A stretch of 64,000 bases of DNA from Rhipidocladum racemiflorum (lineage: Eukaryota > Streptophyta > Magnoliopsida > Poales > Poaceae). Positions 10,999 to 22,627 of this stretch are shown piece by piece. Within the stretch, counting starts at the first letter, position 1; every line of letters starts with the position of its first letter. The translations under genes were made by a program, and so were the position numbers. The DNA lies in NCBI GenBank assembly GCA_036346355.1, contig CM070585.1:8571001-8635000 (forward strand), written 5' to 3'. The notes under the pieces were generated by a model. It saw only the letters and a program-made list of their open reading frames with translations, did not search any database and had not been told where the DNA came from.

Positions 10999-11019
10999 GC
11001 TGGAGATAGTCTTAGGCCT

Positions 11020-13865
11020 AGTGAAGTAGTGATGCCGCCCCGCTGGTGCTCGGATGTGACGACCCGCCTTTTTGGGGCAAGTCAGAACAGCACAACAGCT
11101 GCTTAGGAAGACTAGCTGTTAGAAAAGACAAGAGTATTTTGTCACACAAAAGCGACTTCAACTCTTTTTATTCAATATAAAAGCCTAACGGCCAAGTTTT
11201 TACAAAAGAGGGCGCAGCAGAACCCGAATATAATACAACCAAAACACCGCACAGGCAGAACCTGAGTAAAAGATTAAGACCTTAAAACCAGACAAGATCG
11301 CCATCTACGTATTCCTGATACGCTCCAGCTTCTTCAAACTCTGAAAGGGGTCGGGGGTTTGCAAGGGTGAGTACAAGAGTACTCAACAAGTCGTACAGGG
11401 ATTTTACTGAATACTACATGCAAGGGATAACAAAGGAAGGTAATAGGGTCTAAGTATCTGGATGCAGTTTTATTTGTAACATCATTTTACATTTGAAGCG
11501 CATACCATAAAATAAGTAGCACAGGGGTTTCCAAAGTTCAACAACACTTAGCCATATTCACCAAATTCCAAAAACATTACTTGAGCTTGGTTACGGGAGT
11601 CACCCCTATTCAAACTTAACTTCATTTACTGAAAGTACGGCGTATTTGAATACCATCAAGATTAACTCTGCAAAGGTGCTCAGCTTTACCAACAAGATAT
11701 CTACGGCCATTAATGCCATGCGCTGAATTACATGCAACTTAAATGCATGCGGCTAGGCCGAGACGATCACAGCATTTCGTTAATCATTCCTGTGTTTAGT
11801 TGTTAACCGATAGGTATATAGCTACCTTGGACTCACAGTCCCCATTAGAACCTACCGTTGTGAGAACCAGCGAATGACACTCCGGTCCATTCCTGTTCCA
11901 CCCCTTCGGTATACTCCCCTGCCAGGGAGGCCGATCCCTATTCTCCTCAGAGAATAGTACCACCAGTTTAATCCATTTTTAATTCAGGAATAACTAACTT
12001 ACTGAGCTATGTCGGAGGTAGGCCTACTGGCTAGTCCGACCTGTGGTTGAGCGGGAACTTAAGTTATTTACTTTGCTCAAGGGGGTTTATTATCCTTACA
12101 TTGCCAAAGACCAAGCCTTTCAATCCACAAACCCATTCCGGTATTCACGATACCGGCCACCGAACAAACCAAAGGCTTACTCATCAGTCGGGGATTGGAA
12201 TCTCATCCACTCCGGGATTAATCCAATACTGTCCCCCAGATTGTAGCACTTTTCTCAAATCAACCGAACCAGCAGTTCGACAACACTTTATTTCCATTTT
12301 AAAAAGCATTTGAACTAACTAACTGGATAATAGCAACTTAACTTATCATGGCATAAGTAATCATCTAGGGTTACAAAGGATTTAATATGGTTTAATATTT
12401 TTCAAGGAAGTTCCGTGAGCAATTTGGTATTATCTAGGTATCATGTCATTCTAAAATAACAGTTTTCAATTTCAACATACAGTAAAATAATGCGATAGAA
12501 AATAGTTAATAACTACAGCATGGCATGATTCGGATCAACATGATCAAAGGTGTACGGCTTGCTTTGCTCGACGATTGGATCGGCTGGACTGTAGTCGATG
12601 TAGTCGTACTGGGCTCCTGTCGGGCCCGGCTCCTGCTCCGGGTACTGTGGCTGCTCCTGGAACTGTCCAACGACCGGATCTAGCGCGAAAAGGACGAACG
12701 CCAATAAATAAACGGAAAACGAAAAGAAACGGAAACAAAAACCGAAAACGAAAACCGAAACCGGGCCGAGGGAGAGAACGAAGGGCAATTTGGTCATTTT
12801 GGAATTTTGGAGACTCCGGATTGCAAAGCGGAGGTCATTTTTGGACTCAGTGGACCGAAACGGTCAAGGTAGTGTATTTGGGGTGTTTCTGGGGTCTCTG
12901 GAATTTTCGGGGATTTTTCTGGAATTTAAACGAATTTTTCGGATTAATAAAAGGATTTAAAAGCTGAAATTGTAAAATCGGCTGGAATAGTGATGGGCCA
13001 AAAACGAACACGGCCCATTTGGCCGTTACGGCCCGAGGCGGTCTTGTGTGGCCGAACTCATTGGCCGCCCAGTGAGGAGGAGGCGGCTGGCTAGCCCAGT
13101 CGCCGGGGTGCGCTCGGGTCCGGGCTTTTGGGGGGGGGGCTGGCGGCGGGGCGAGGCTCGCGACGGCGCTTGAGCGGGCGCGGCGGCCGGAGGGGAAGGG
13201 GAGCTCACCGAGAGCTGCGAGGTCGGGGCGAAGAGAGCTCAGGGCTGGGGCGGCTTTTATAGCCAAGCGGGGAGGCAAGGAGGCGAGGACGCGGTGGCGG
13301 GGCCGAACGCGGCGGGGCGTCGACACACGCATGGGCGCTGGGCGGCGCGACGCGGCGAGGCGGCCGGCCGAGCGGGACCACGGGCGAAGCGGTGGCAGCT
13401 TGCGACGCGCGTGTGGTACTCAAGATCGTGGCGCGGCATGAGGGCGTGGAGGCGGCGCCGTCGCCGGAGGTGGGTGCTGCCAGCTGGGGTGGGCCAGGTG
13501 GGCCGGACAGGCTGGGGAGACGTGGACCGAAAGCCCAAGAACGCGAAGGAAATTGGCCCAAAACCAAAAATGAAACCAAATCAAATGGCAAATCCAAACC
13601 GAATTCAAATGAATTCCAATTTAAATTCATTTTGAATTTTTGGGTCATTCCATCGGAGGCCACTCTTCTCCTAAACGCAGTAGTTGTTGCCATGCGCAAC
13701 GACATGGAAGTCCGACGGGATGAAGTTCCCAAAATCATAACGTGAACCAATCTTGGTGATAACTTTGTCATCGATCATCGCGACATAGAGATCTCCATCG
13801 GCAGCAAAGATGTTCAGCTTGCTCCCAGGATGAATCCCATTTCTTGACCTGACTGCAGCCAACAC
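11020..13865 (-). pseudogene. Alpha-amylase pseudogene, last exon only, split by a solo LTR
   Basis: Minus-strand remains of a GH13 alpha-amylase. Bases 13865-13653 encode the C-terminal sheet domain (VRSRNGIHPGSKL, then DDKVITKIGSRYD, IPSDFHVVAHGNNYCV), clearly paralogous to the last exon of the intact gene at 42461-42739. The Trp codon after NNYCV is TAG, a premature stop. The solo LTR lies between the Leu-Arg codons and APAGRHH (11054-11029). The expected terminator after RHH has become TAC, so the frame runs on. Exons 1-3 are gone: at about 13865 the exon meets a truncated B-type LTR. This was a second amylase gene of the locus, tandem with the intact one. Confidence 0.85.
11055..13652 (-). 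mobile_element. Complete solo Gypsy LTR (2598 bp)
   Basis: Begins TGTGACGACCCGCC and ends GGGTCATTCCA, flanked by the exact 5-bp duplication TCGGA (11050-11054 and 13653-13657), so it is a full LTR left by intra-element recombination. Sense is minus. It is a diverged relative of the A-type LTR: both have the CGTCACA end, the CCCAAAAATT start, the GAGTAC/GTACTC hairpin (here 11369-11384) and the TTGTGGGTAAAG-type module (here 11665-11697). On the minus strand a TATA box CTATAAAA is at 13255-13262 in a GC-rich promoter. Confidence 0.88.
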
Positions 13866-15940
13866 GAGAACTCGAGAAGTCCGGCGGCGGAATCGGCGGT
13901 CGCGGCGGGATCGTCGACTACACGCAAAACGAGGCAATAAATAAATAACAGAAAATAAATGAAATCCAAAAATTATAAAATTAGTACTGGCAGGAAGGTA
14001 TTGATTTATGATGAATTTAGAAATTTGAATGAGATCATTCGGAGTTCGGACGGAAAAGATATGAGCCGCCGAAGTTTGGAAAATCCGAAAAATGCGAAAA
14101 TGAGGAATATTCCTTGGCATCTCATTTTTGGCTGATTTTCCATCTCCTTCTCTCTATGGCAGGTGGGCCAGGGCTGTCATAGACTCTTGTCTTCATCCTC
14201 AAGCTCGCCATGGCAAGAACGAGGAGGATGGCCTTCGCCATGGCGCACTGGCGAGGCGAAGCGAGCCACACTAGCTGGCCAGCAGAATCTGGCGCAGCGG
14301 CACGGCAGAAGAAAGCGGTGGCGGCGCGAGGCTCTCGCCATGGCAACGCAGGCACGCTGGGCGACGGCGGCGCGGCACCACGGCAACAGCGTCACAGAAT
14401 GGCGGCAGCAAAGTGGCGGCGCAGCGTGGCGGAGCGCTGGCAACAGCGGCAGGCGCTGGGCGACGCGAGCCGCCGCGCGGAAGGCGGCGACAAAGTCGGG
14501 CGGCCGGCCAGCCGCGCAACGGGTGGCGCGGCTGGCCAAGCGCGCAGGGCGGCGAGGGCGGCAGATTACCGCAGCGGGCGGCGCGCCATGGCGACGCGCG
14601 CCGGCCAGGCTCGGTGGCGGCCGGCGGGCTTGGCAGCTCCGCCAGGCCGGTGGGTCGCGGCAGGATCGGGCTAGTCGGCGACGGGCCGAGAGCCGGCAGC
14701 ACGGCGGTCACACGGCAGAGCAGGGCACACCCCCAAAATTGCTCCAAATTGAAATTTGGCCACAAAATTGAATGGCACACCACCGAATAACGATTACCAC
14801 ACCTAGATCACCCCTAAAGGAGCTTAAGGACACAAGGAATTGGGTCGAAACCTACCGGAGACGGAGAAATCGACGGCGGACGACGGTTCGGCCGATGGAA
14901 CCAAAACGCGAAATTCGTCGCCCACGGTCGAGGAATCCTGAAATTGACGGATGAATTAGAAACTAGACCTCCCCACGAACACAAAGAAACAAACGGTGAG
15001 AAGAATGAACCACCGAGGAGGAAATTATGACCCAAAACCCGAAGAACGCGATGAACACTCCGAGTTCGTCGGTTTTTCTCGAACTTTCGGTGGATTGGGT
15101 TGGAGAGGCAAAGGAAGAATATGGATTCTGGAGAAAGGACGCCGCCACGGAGGTTTAGGAACCGGCGGTGCGCGATTTGAGGAAGAAACGGAGGATTTAT
15201 TGCCATTTATGACGATTTCGGATTTTGAGTAACGACGCCGTTTCCGACGTGATTTAGGGTTCATCAATCCCATGAATGGAAAGAGGAGGCCGTCGTGATT
15301 CCAACGGATCCGGCCGTTCGCGATTTGGAGCAATTATGAGGGAGTTACAAGTATTTGGATGTGGAAAGATGAGTTTGGAAGGTTCTGTTCTTCCTGCCAG
15401 GCAAACACACGAGCAAGCCAAAGGTTGAAGAAAGGCCATGTAGCACTGCCACGTGGCGGCTCGTGGTTGGTTGACTTATACGCGAAAGTTCCGCCCTAGA
15501 GAAAAATTAGGAAAAATGGTCTAAAAATTCCGGAAAAATTCATAGAGCCATTTTGGAATATTTGGGACGCAATGGAATTGGTTTGGTTGAATTTGGATGA
15601 TTTTTGTGGAATTGGATATTCGGGCGCGGATCGCAGGCATTAAACAAAAGCCGCGCGAGATAAAATAGGAACGGATGCCCAAAATCCGGGGAATGATTCC
15701 TAAAATCATTTCGGAATATTTAGAACATTTTAGAAGTGGTTTGGAGATTTTTGGAGCATTTTTGGACTAGGGTGAATTTTCTGCACCTACAGATCGAAAA
15801 TCCGATTTTCGCCGGGAGGAATTAATTCGATTTCAAGGAAAGGATGCCAGGTTATTATAAACACCACTGAAACTCCAAATTTTGAATTTAGTTTATTTAA
15901 ATTAGGTTTTTCTCCAGAAAGCCAAAATGAGGATGTTACA
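13866..15940 (-). mobile_element. Truncated B-type LTR (junction duplicate)
   Basis: Partial copy of the element B LTR, ending ATGAGGATGTTACA at 15940. Small variants (GGCGGCGGAATCGG near 13881) match B's right-hand LTR (from about 35808) and not its left-hand one. At 15941 it meets A-type pol at the same base where B's right LTR does at 37506. It therefore is a second copy of the B/A insertion junction, not a separate insertion. Its left end abuts amylase pseudogene exon at about 13865 with no target duplication. The GC-rich core at about 14205-14700 is very different from the other two copies. Confidence 0.8.
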
Positions 15941-17216
15941 TTTGATTTTGACAGAAGCTCACTCATCTCAACTCACCATACACCCAGGCAGTACAAAGAT
16001 GTACAATGATTTAAAAGGTGAATATTGGTGGAAAGGCATGAAGAAAGAGATAGCCGAGCACGTACTGTGTTGTGACGTGTCTTGAGAAGTTAAGATTGAA
16101 CATCGTAAGACCATTTGGAATGTTACAACCTCTACCGTCCATGAATGGAAGTGGGATGAAATCGGAATGGATTTTATTACAGACTACCCAAAGCACAAAG
16201 CAAGGATTTGATTCCATATGGGTAATAATTGACAGATCGACTAAAGTAGCACATTTCATACCATCAAGCGGACCTATGGCAAGGATAAGCTAGCAGAGCT
16301 ATACCCGACATACGTATAGTCAGATTGCATGGGATTCCCAAAAAGATTGTGTCAGACCGAGGAGCCCAATTCACCTCAAAATTCTGGAAGAGTCTACATG
16401 AAGCCATGGGGACAGACCTAAACTTCAAGACAAAGATATCACCCACGCATGTATGGGACAGATGTAAAGGGCCAACCAAATACTGGAAGATATGTTGAGA
16501 GCCTGTGCCCTGACATACGGAGCATCTTGGGTCACTTGTTTACCATTTGCAGAGTTTTCTTACAATAACAGTTATCAGGCCAGTTTACAAATGGCACCAT
16601 TTGAGGCACTTTACGGAAGAAAGTGCAGAACCCCTTTGAATTGGACTGAAGTGGGAGAAAATCAATTATTAGGGCCACAGATTGTGCAGATGCAAGCCCA
16701 TGTCGATCATCGTGAGAAAACTTGAAGATAGCACAAGGACGACAGAAGAACTATGCAGACACCAGGCGGAAGGATATCAGTTACCAAGTTGGAGATTTTG
16801 TCTATCTGAAAGTAACTCCATTCAAGCCCGTGCATAGATTTCAGATCAAAGGAAAATTGGCACCAAGATATGTTGGGCCATACAAGATCATAAGCCGAAT
16901 TGGAGAAGTAGCCTACAAACTACAGTTGAGTCCTGAACTGTCACGAGTACACAATGTTTTCCATGTGTCACAATTAAGGAAGTGTCTTCGACAACCCACA
17001 GAGCAAATACCGTTAGAAGAGATTGACCTACAGAATGATCTGACATATACCGAGGAACCAGTCAGGATTATTGAGACAGTTGAAAGGAAACTTCGAAATA
17101 AAGATGTCAGAGTATGCCGAGTATTGTGGAAGAATCACACGCTTACAGAAACCACGTGGGAAAAGGAATCGGAATTGCAGCAGAATTTTCCCAACCTCTT
17201 TCCCCAGGCGGAATGA
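15941..17216 (+). pseudogene. A-type pol 3' part: integrase and chromodomain, damaged (junction duplicate)
   Basis: Second copy of the integrase end of element A (compare 37506-38781). From about 16490 it is nearly identical, with DMLRACALTYG, FAEFSYNNSYQASL and the C-terminal chromodomain (VCRVLWKNHTLTETTWEKE, before 17180). In the catalytic core, 16080-16480, there are many single-base and few-base changes, several of them lost or gained bases, which destroy the frame; the region around the catalytic Asp and Glu no longer reads. The lesions are clustered rather than spread evenly, which is unusual for age alone. The segment ends in the purine tract before the LTR at 17253. Confidence 0.85.
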
Positions 17217-17252
17217 ATCTCGGGGACGAGATTTATTTTAAGGGAGGTAGGT

Positions 17253-20164
17253 TGAAATACCCCAAAAATTTGCAAAACAAGTTTAAATTATACTCTATTT
17301 GCGTTTTCTAATTTTTTTCGATTTTTTTGGATTTTATTTGAATTTATTTGATCAAATTACGAGTTTTTGCCGTATTTGGAAAGTTTCGGCGCAAATGCGC
17401 TTTCCTTTCTCGGCTTTTACGCCTCCTCCTCGCCCTCGCGCCCGCCCCGCTTTGCGCCACGCGCCTTACGCCAAGACGTTGTCGCCTTCCGCTTCGCCGC
17501 GCCAGCGCTTGATCGCCTCCGCCAAGACCTCTTCTCATTGCGCTCTGCCATGGCAGAGCAGAGCTCGCCCGTGACCCTGCTCCGCCGCCAGTCTCCGCCG
17601 CAATCATGCCGGCCGAAGACCTCGCGCCTCCCTCTCGGCTATTTAAGCCCCGCCGGCCCCAATTTTGTGCTCACCGAGCTCGCCACCCACCTCCTCTCTC
17701 GATTTCCTTTTCTCACTCGTCCTCCCGAGCCCTCCAGCCGCCGGTACACGGTCATCTCCTCCGTCTCCGGCCGACCTCCGTTGCTAGCCGGCTCCGTCGC
17801 CGCTCGGCCTTCATCGAGCTGTCCCCCAGCACCGGTGTGACCTCCTCCTCCTTTTCCCCTTCGCCCCGTGCGCCTCTGCGCCCCAAATCGCGAAAACCCC
17901 TTTCTTCTCCCCCGGCTCCGGCGCTTGCTCCACCCCGCGCCGCCCATCTCCGGTCCACCCCTTCCCCCGTCACTGCCAAGGGGGACCTACACGCCAGCCT
18001 CACCCTCTCTCACTCTCTGCGTCCCTGGCCCCACCTGCTAGCCCTCGTTTCCCCCTCTCTCCGTGCCCTGGCCCACCCGTCAGCCTCCCCTCCCACGCCT
18101 GCGCCTGGGCCCGCACGTCAGTACACCCCGGCCACGAGTGTGGGCCGGCCCGTTGGCCTTCGCCCACGCGCGCAAAGCCTTGGGCCGAAACCGTTTCAGC
18201 GCGGCCCACTGGAACAGTAGCCCTTTTTCTTTTCTTTTTTCCCCGATTTTAATTTCCAAATTCCTTTTTAATTCGTTTAAATACCCAAAAATATCCAAAA
18301 ATTCCACGAAACCCAAAAATAGCCCCAAATATACTTTTCCGAACCGTTTCGAGCCACTGAGTCCAAAAATGACCTCCGTTTCACCAAACCAAGTTTCCAA
18401 AATTCCGAAAACACCCCTCCGACCCATTTCCGGCTATTTCCTCTCCCGATTTTTCTCTTTTCTTTTCTCTTCTTTCTTTTTGTGTTATTTATTGTTTATT
18501 GTTTATCTTATGGTGTTTGTTTACGCTAGAGCCGACGATCGAGCAGTACCAACTCCCGGAGCCGACACAGGAGCAGGAGCGATTTTGGAATCGAATCGAC
18601 CAGGACGCCGAGTACGACTACACCAACACTGAACTAGGGAACCCCTCCGCCTCGCAAGGCAAGCCATACTCCATTGATCATGTTGAACCTAATGTTTCCT
18701 AGAATAGTTCATAATTATTTTCTACCGCGTTATTTCCGAACTATATGTTGAAATATTGCAAAGTGGTATGTTTGAATGACATGATAGTTAGTGAATGCCA
18801 AAAAGGCTCATGGAACTTCCTTGACAAATATTAAATCCGAATAATCCTTTGTAACCCTAGAACATCACTATTGTCATTATTTGGCTAGATATTCTATTAT
18901 AGTTAATTAGACCATTTTAAAGGAATCATGAAATGTCGATGTACTTAGATGTGGAATGTTTGTGAAATGTTGCGGTCCGGGGGACAGTATTGGGCTAACT
19001 ACCGGATGGGTGTTAGTCTGATCCCTACGAGGGGCGATACCAAGGTATGGATGGATGATGGTACTGCGGATACCAGGGGATGTGGAATGTAATGGTTTGG
19101 TCTATGACAAAGTAAGGACTCACAACCTTGGGCAAAAGTAAATAACTTAAGAAACCGCTCAACCACTGTTGGGCGTGGCCAACTTCGTTGGCTTGACTCA
19201 ACGTAGCTCAGACATTGTACTTTCCCTAATACCTATAGGAGCAGTGGTTACTTTCCTGTATGGGAGATGGTCCGCAGCTATGGGGTGGAACGAAAGTGTG
19301 CACGAGGAAAGCTGTGGCATTTCGGGTTCACACGGTAGGTGTCCACAAGAACGGATCGCGAACTTCACTCCGGCGGTGGGGACCCCGGGTTAATGTGGAC
19401 CGAAACTCTACCGGATAGGGGCTAAAGGGGGAAAGATCCAACGAAAAGCTATGATAACCTCGATCCGGCCGCATGCATAAAAGTTGCATGTTAATCGCGT
19501 GGCATAACGATCGTGGAATCTTGTGGGTAAAGCTGAACACCTCTGCAGAGTGTATTAAATGGTATTCGAATACGCCGTGCTTCCGGTAAATGAAGCTGAG
19601 TTAAAATGGGGTGAATCCCGAACCTAAGCTCAAGTAGTTTTTGGATTAACAAGTGTTGGAAATGGATAACTTTGGAACCCCCCCCTTATTCATATTATTA
19701 TTATGATTTGTGTTTTAAATGAAATGCCAAATATTATGAAAACTTGCATACACAAATGAGACATATGGCTATCTCTTGTTATCCCTTGCATGTGATAATC
19801 AGGATTCACTGTGTGGCTTGTTGAGTACGTTGTAGTACTCACCCTTGCTTAATTAACCCATTTTAGAGTATTAAGATGTTGGTGACTTCCAAGAGATCGT
19901 AGATGGCGACACAGTGTGGTTCTAGTCTCAGTCTTCGCTCGACTCGCCTGTGGATTTTGCTTTTGCGCTGTTTATCTTTTGTGATGTAATATATAACTTG
20001 AAGCTCGCCACTTCCTTTGAAAACACTGGCCGTTAGGCCTTATGTGATGTAAAAACAGTGGTATTATTCTTTTGCGGTAATGTACAACTTGGTTTCCGAT
20101 GACTAATCTTCCTGGGTAGTCATTTCGGAATTTAAACGCACCCCTGAAAAGGCGGTCCGTCACA
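17253..20164 (+). mobile_element. Element A LTR, 5' copy (2912 bp)
   Basis: Starts TGAAATACCCCAAAAATT just after the purine tract AAGGGAGGTAGG and ends GTCCGTCACA just before the tRNA-Met primer site. Because the sequence before it is A-type pol, it serves both as 3' end of the left partial copy and 5' LTR of element A. A TATA-like CTATTTAAG lies near 17638 downstream of a GC-rich region. The conserved TCTTGTGGGTAAAG module is at 19519-19551 and the GAGTAC/GTACTC hairpin at 19823-19840. It differs from the right copy by blocks of small indels (for example near 19000-19400) and by the GC-rich segment at 17420-17600. Confidence 0.85.
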
Positions 20165-20166
20165 AG

Positions 20167-20179
20167 TGGTATCAGAGCC
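20167..20179 (+). other. Element A primer-binding site
   Basis: TGGTATCAGAGCC, complementary to the 3' end of initiator tRNA-Met, two bases after the LTR end. Standard for plant Gypsy and copia elements. Confidence 0.9.
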
Positions 20180-20390
20180 TAAGTTGACCGTAGATTGAGA
20201 CCTAGATTGGCTTAAGGATCTTTTACAGAAAATTAATTTAACGTATAAACAAAATGAGTTATGAAAAATATAAGTATTATTGCTGTCCTCTTCTACCTCT
20301 TTCTATCTCAACCCTCTTAGTATTCTTATTTCCGGTTTTGTTTTAATATTTTCCATTTCTTAACTTACTCAAATTTCGCGTTGATCGCAG

Positions 20391-21111
20391 ATGGTTCACC
20401 ATGCTTATCCGGACCCGACTGTTTTCGGTAGTTGGGCTGGATTACTCTGGAGGATGATGCAGCAAGTCGGCGCAACAGATGAACACCGCCCTGCTTTCCA
20501 CACTCAAGAAATGCTTCGAGATGACTTACGTTGCCAGTGGATGGTATGGGTCGAGCTGCCGCCCCTGCCACTCCGCCCAGGTGCCCCTCGACGATTCGAA
20601 GGAAGGCGACTCTACGAGTCCGCGGCGATCCAGGATGCCGCTCGCCAAGCTGTCCACTACCTCCGGAACCACTACGAGAGAGAACTGGATGACACCTGGC
20701 CCAGCTTGGTTCCCACCAGGTGACGGAAGCATTGGCATCTCCTTCCCTCTGGATGAAGCGGACCCGAGGATCGAGGAAACCTCCGACTATATATTGCTGA
20801 TGGAACGCGAATACAACCGCGCACTCCGGGAGAACAGAGTCCAGCATGATCACCTTCATCAAATGTGGGACCTGGTCGATCAATAGCACAACGATGTGGT
20901 TCAACTCCAGGGCCAAGTACAGCAGCTGATGAACCAGATAATGGAGATCGAGCTTGTGCAGCAACCGGTGGCGCCCCCAGAAGAAGAACCCTCGGTGGAC
21001 GGACCTTCGATGATCATAGACGAACCGCCGCCTCCAGATGTCGACATGGAGGACGAGGAAGACCCCGAGGAGCGCTTCTTCTATGGACCCGACGGCGGAT
21101 GGAACCCATGA
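20391..21111 (+). pseudogene. Element A pre-gag ORF, unknown function, two lesions
   Basis: Between primer site and gag lies an extra reading frame beginning MVHHAYPDPTVFGSWAGLLW. It contains IQDAARQAVHYLRNHYEREL, which matches AIQDAARQAILQLGSSHNDR in the equivalent ORF of element B (33162-34037). One frameshift near 20720 and one in-frame TAG (20884-20886) separate it into three frames; the middle part (EETSDYILLMEREYNRALR) and end (VVQLQGQVQQLMNQIMEIE) look like coiled coil, followed by a Pro- and acid-rich tail ending at 21111. It is neither gag nor any pol domain. I do not know its function. Some grass Gypsy elements are known to carry an additional ORF here. Confidence 0.65.
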
Positions 21112-21442
21112 GCTGCCAAGATCGTTAGGAGTTGATGCCACCCCCCCCATTTATGTAATAGAACTAAGTGTTTTTGGTATTGTATTATTGGTGGTACCCT
21201 ACCTTGAATGGTATGGTGTACGACCTATGGCTTGTAACAAACTATGATCCCCCTTCGTACTTTAATTTTAGTAATATATCGGGATTAGCCCTATCTCGTT
21301 CAAAATATTCTCCCGCCCTTTTCATCTAAGCCCTCATCTATTCATTCTAGCCTTATCTAGAAATCTTAACTCCCACTTACCTTTCACTTTCATTAAAACC
21401 CTGCTGCAGATCGAAAGGAAGTTGAATACAACCGAGTCAACC

Positions 21443-22627
21443 ATGGTGAGACCCAATCTGAGGGAAAACAACAGCGAGGAGGGTAACTCCAACGCTGAAC
21501 AGATCAGCTTGGCCCAAATAATGGCAATGATGGAACTGAACCGATATGAAGCTGAAAGGCATCAAACACAGCTCATGGAAAGAGTTCTAGAGCAGCTAAC
21601 CGCAAGACCACAAGGGCCCCCTCAAGGAAACCACAACATGCAAGAAGGCCACATTGGAGGGACGAAATGGTCAGATTTCCAGAAGGCCCGACCTCCTATC
21701 TTCACGACACCAACCGAACCATTAGCGGCTGATGACTGGCTTCGGGATATAAAAAGGAAACTGGATACCATCCAATGCTCGGATAAGGAACAAGTGTTGT
21801 TTGCCTCGCACCAACTTCAAGGACAAGCCACATGTTGGTGGATGAACTATCAAGCCACCAAAAACGATCAAGAGATTCCATGGACCGAATTCGATGAAGC
21901 ATTCCACAAGGCTCACATTCCTGCAGGACTAATGGCCTCTAAAAGAAGAGAATTCCTAGCCCTCCGACAGGGAGGAAGAACTGTCATGGAGTACCTCCAA
22001 CAATTCAACCAACTGGCCCGCTATGCACCCAATGAAGTAGATACCGAGGCCAAAAAGATGGAAAGATTTTCTGAAGGATTACAAAAGAACCTAAAATTCC
22101 ATATAGCAGCCCTAGAATTTAGGGATCTATCCACAATGGTCGACAAGATAATGATGATAGAGGAAGCCAGGAATGACTTAGAAGACACCCGACAGAGAAG
22201 AGCCCAGCAAATGAGGTTTCCGACCCCCAACCAACCCAGAGGAAGAGCTCCAGCTCCAATACCCGGATTTCTTGCTAAAAGGCAAGCAGTAGGAGGATTC
22301 CGACCAGTGCCTGCTCAAAGCCAGCCAGTAATAGTGAAATGCTTTAAGTGTGGAGGAAACCATTATTCCAACAACTGCACTAAGAAGACTACAGGCTATT
22401 ACCACTGTGGGCAGGAAGGACACTTCAAACAAAACTGCCCAAGGAGGAACCAGCCAACTGAAGTGGCCAAATCCCAAGCGTCGCCAGCCTTCGTAAATCG
22501 GCCGATTAGCCTACCGACCGCCACCACAACAACAAGGAATGTTACAAGGAAGGGCACCTCCGAGAGGCGAAGGAAGCTCCAACAACTCCCGCAATTTTCA
22601 AGGCAGGATCAACCATATGACAGCTGA
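21443..22627 (+). CDS. Element A gag
   Basis: Encodes the capsid-nucleocapsid protein of a Tekay-like Gypsy element, starting at the ATG of MVRPNLRENN. The retrotransposon gag fold is seen in PLAADDWLRDIKRKLD, LQGQATCWWMNYQA and EYLQQFNQLARYAPNEV. Two zinc knuckles follow: CFKCGGNHYSNNC is complete, while the second, YYHCGQEGHFKQNC, has Tyr in place of its first Cys. Near 22535 the frame shifts, and protease continues in another frame; related elements keep gag and pol in one frame, so this is probably a lesion. Confidence 0.88.
   Translation: MVRPNLRENNSEEGNSNAEQISLAQIMAMMELNRYEAERHQTQLMERVLEQLTARPQGPPQGNHNMQEGHIGGTKWSDFQKARPPIFTTPTEPLAADDWLRDIKRKLDTIQCSDKEQVLFASHQLQGQATCWWMNYQATKNDQEIPWTEFDEAFHKAHIPAGLMASKRREFLALRQGGRTVMEYLQQFNQLARYAPNEVDTEAKKMERFSEGLQKNLKFHIAALEFRDLSTMVDKIMMIEEARNDLEDTRQRRAQQMRFPTPNQPRGRAPAPIPGFLAKRQAVGGFRPVPAQSQPVIVKCFKCGGNHYSNNCTKKTTGYYHCGQEGHFKQNCPRRNQPTEVAKSQASPAFVNRPISLPTATTTTRNVTRKGTSERRRKLQQLPQFSRQDQPYDS

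Larger units (their letters stand above)
5236..11011. mobile_element. PIF/Harbinger DNA transposon, apparently complete
   Basis: About 5.8 kb. The right end is GCTGGAGATAGTC (10999-11011) followed by TTA; the left end near 5236-5250 reads TTCTTATCTCCAGCGG, an imperfect inverted match. The left target duplication is unclear, so the left boundary could move by about ten bases. The two genes expected of an autonomous PIF/Harbinger element are inside, converging: the DDE transposase on the plus strand and the Myb/SANT ORF1 on the minus strand. A third small minus-strand ORF is at 8878-9270. It inserted just beyond the last codons of the amylase pseudogene. Confidence 0.8.

Noticed and set aside
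10349..11106. Overlapping ORFs at the right end of the Harbinger element
   Set aside because: GC-rich, overlapping on both strands, no domain; more likely leader or promoter.
14163..14790. GC-rich ORFs up to 200 codons in B-type LTR cores (also 26507-27232 and 36058-36759)
   Set aside because: Open in all frames because of GC bias; sequence differs completely between LTR copies, so not coding.
17367..18702. ORFs in the A LTR, including one ending near 18702 repeated at 40354
   Set aside because: They lie in LTR promoter/leader sequence, are Pro/Ser-rich by composition and not kept between copies.
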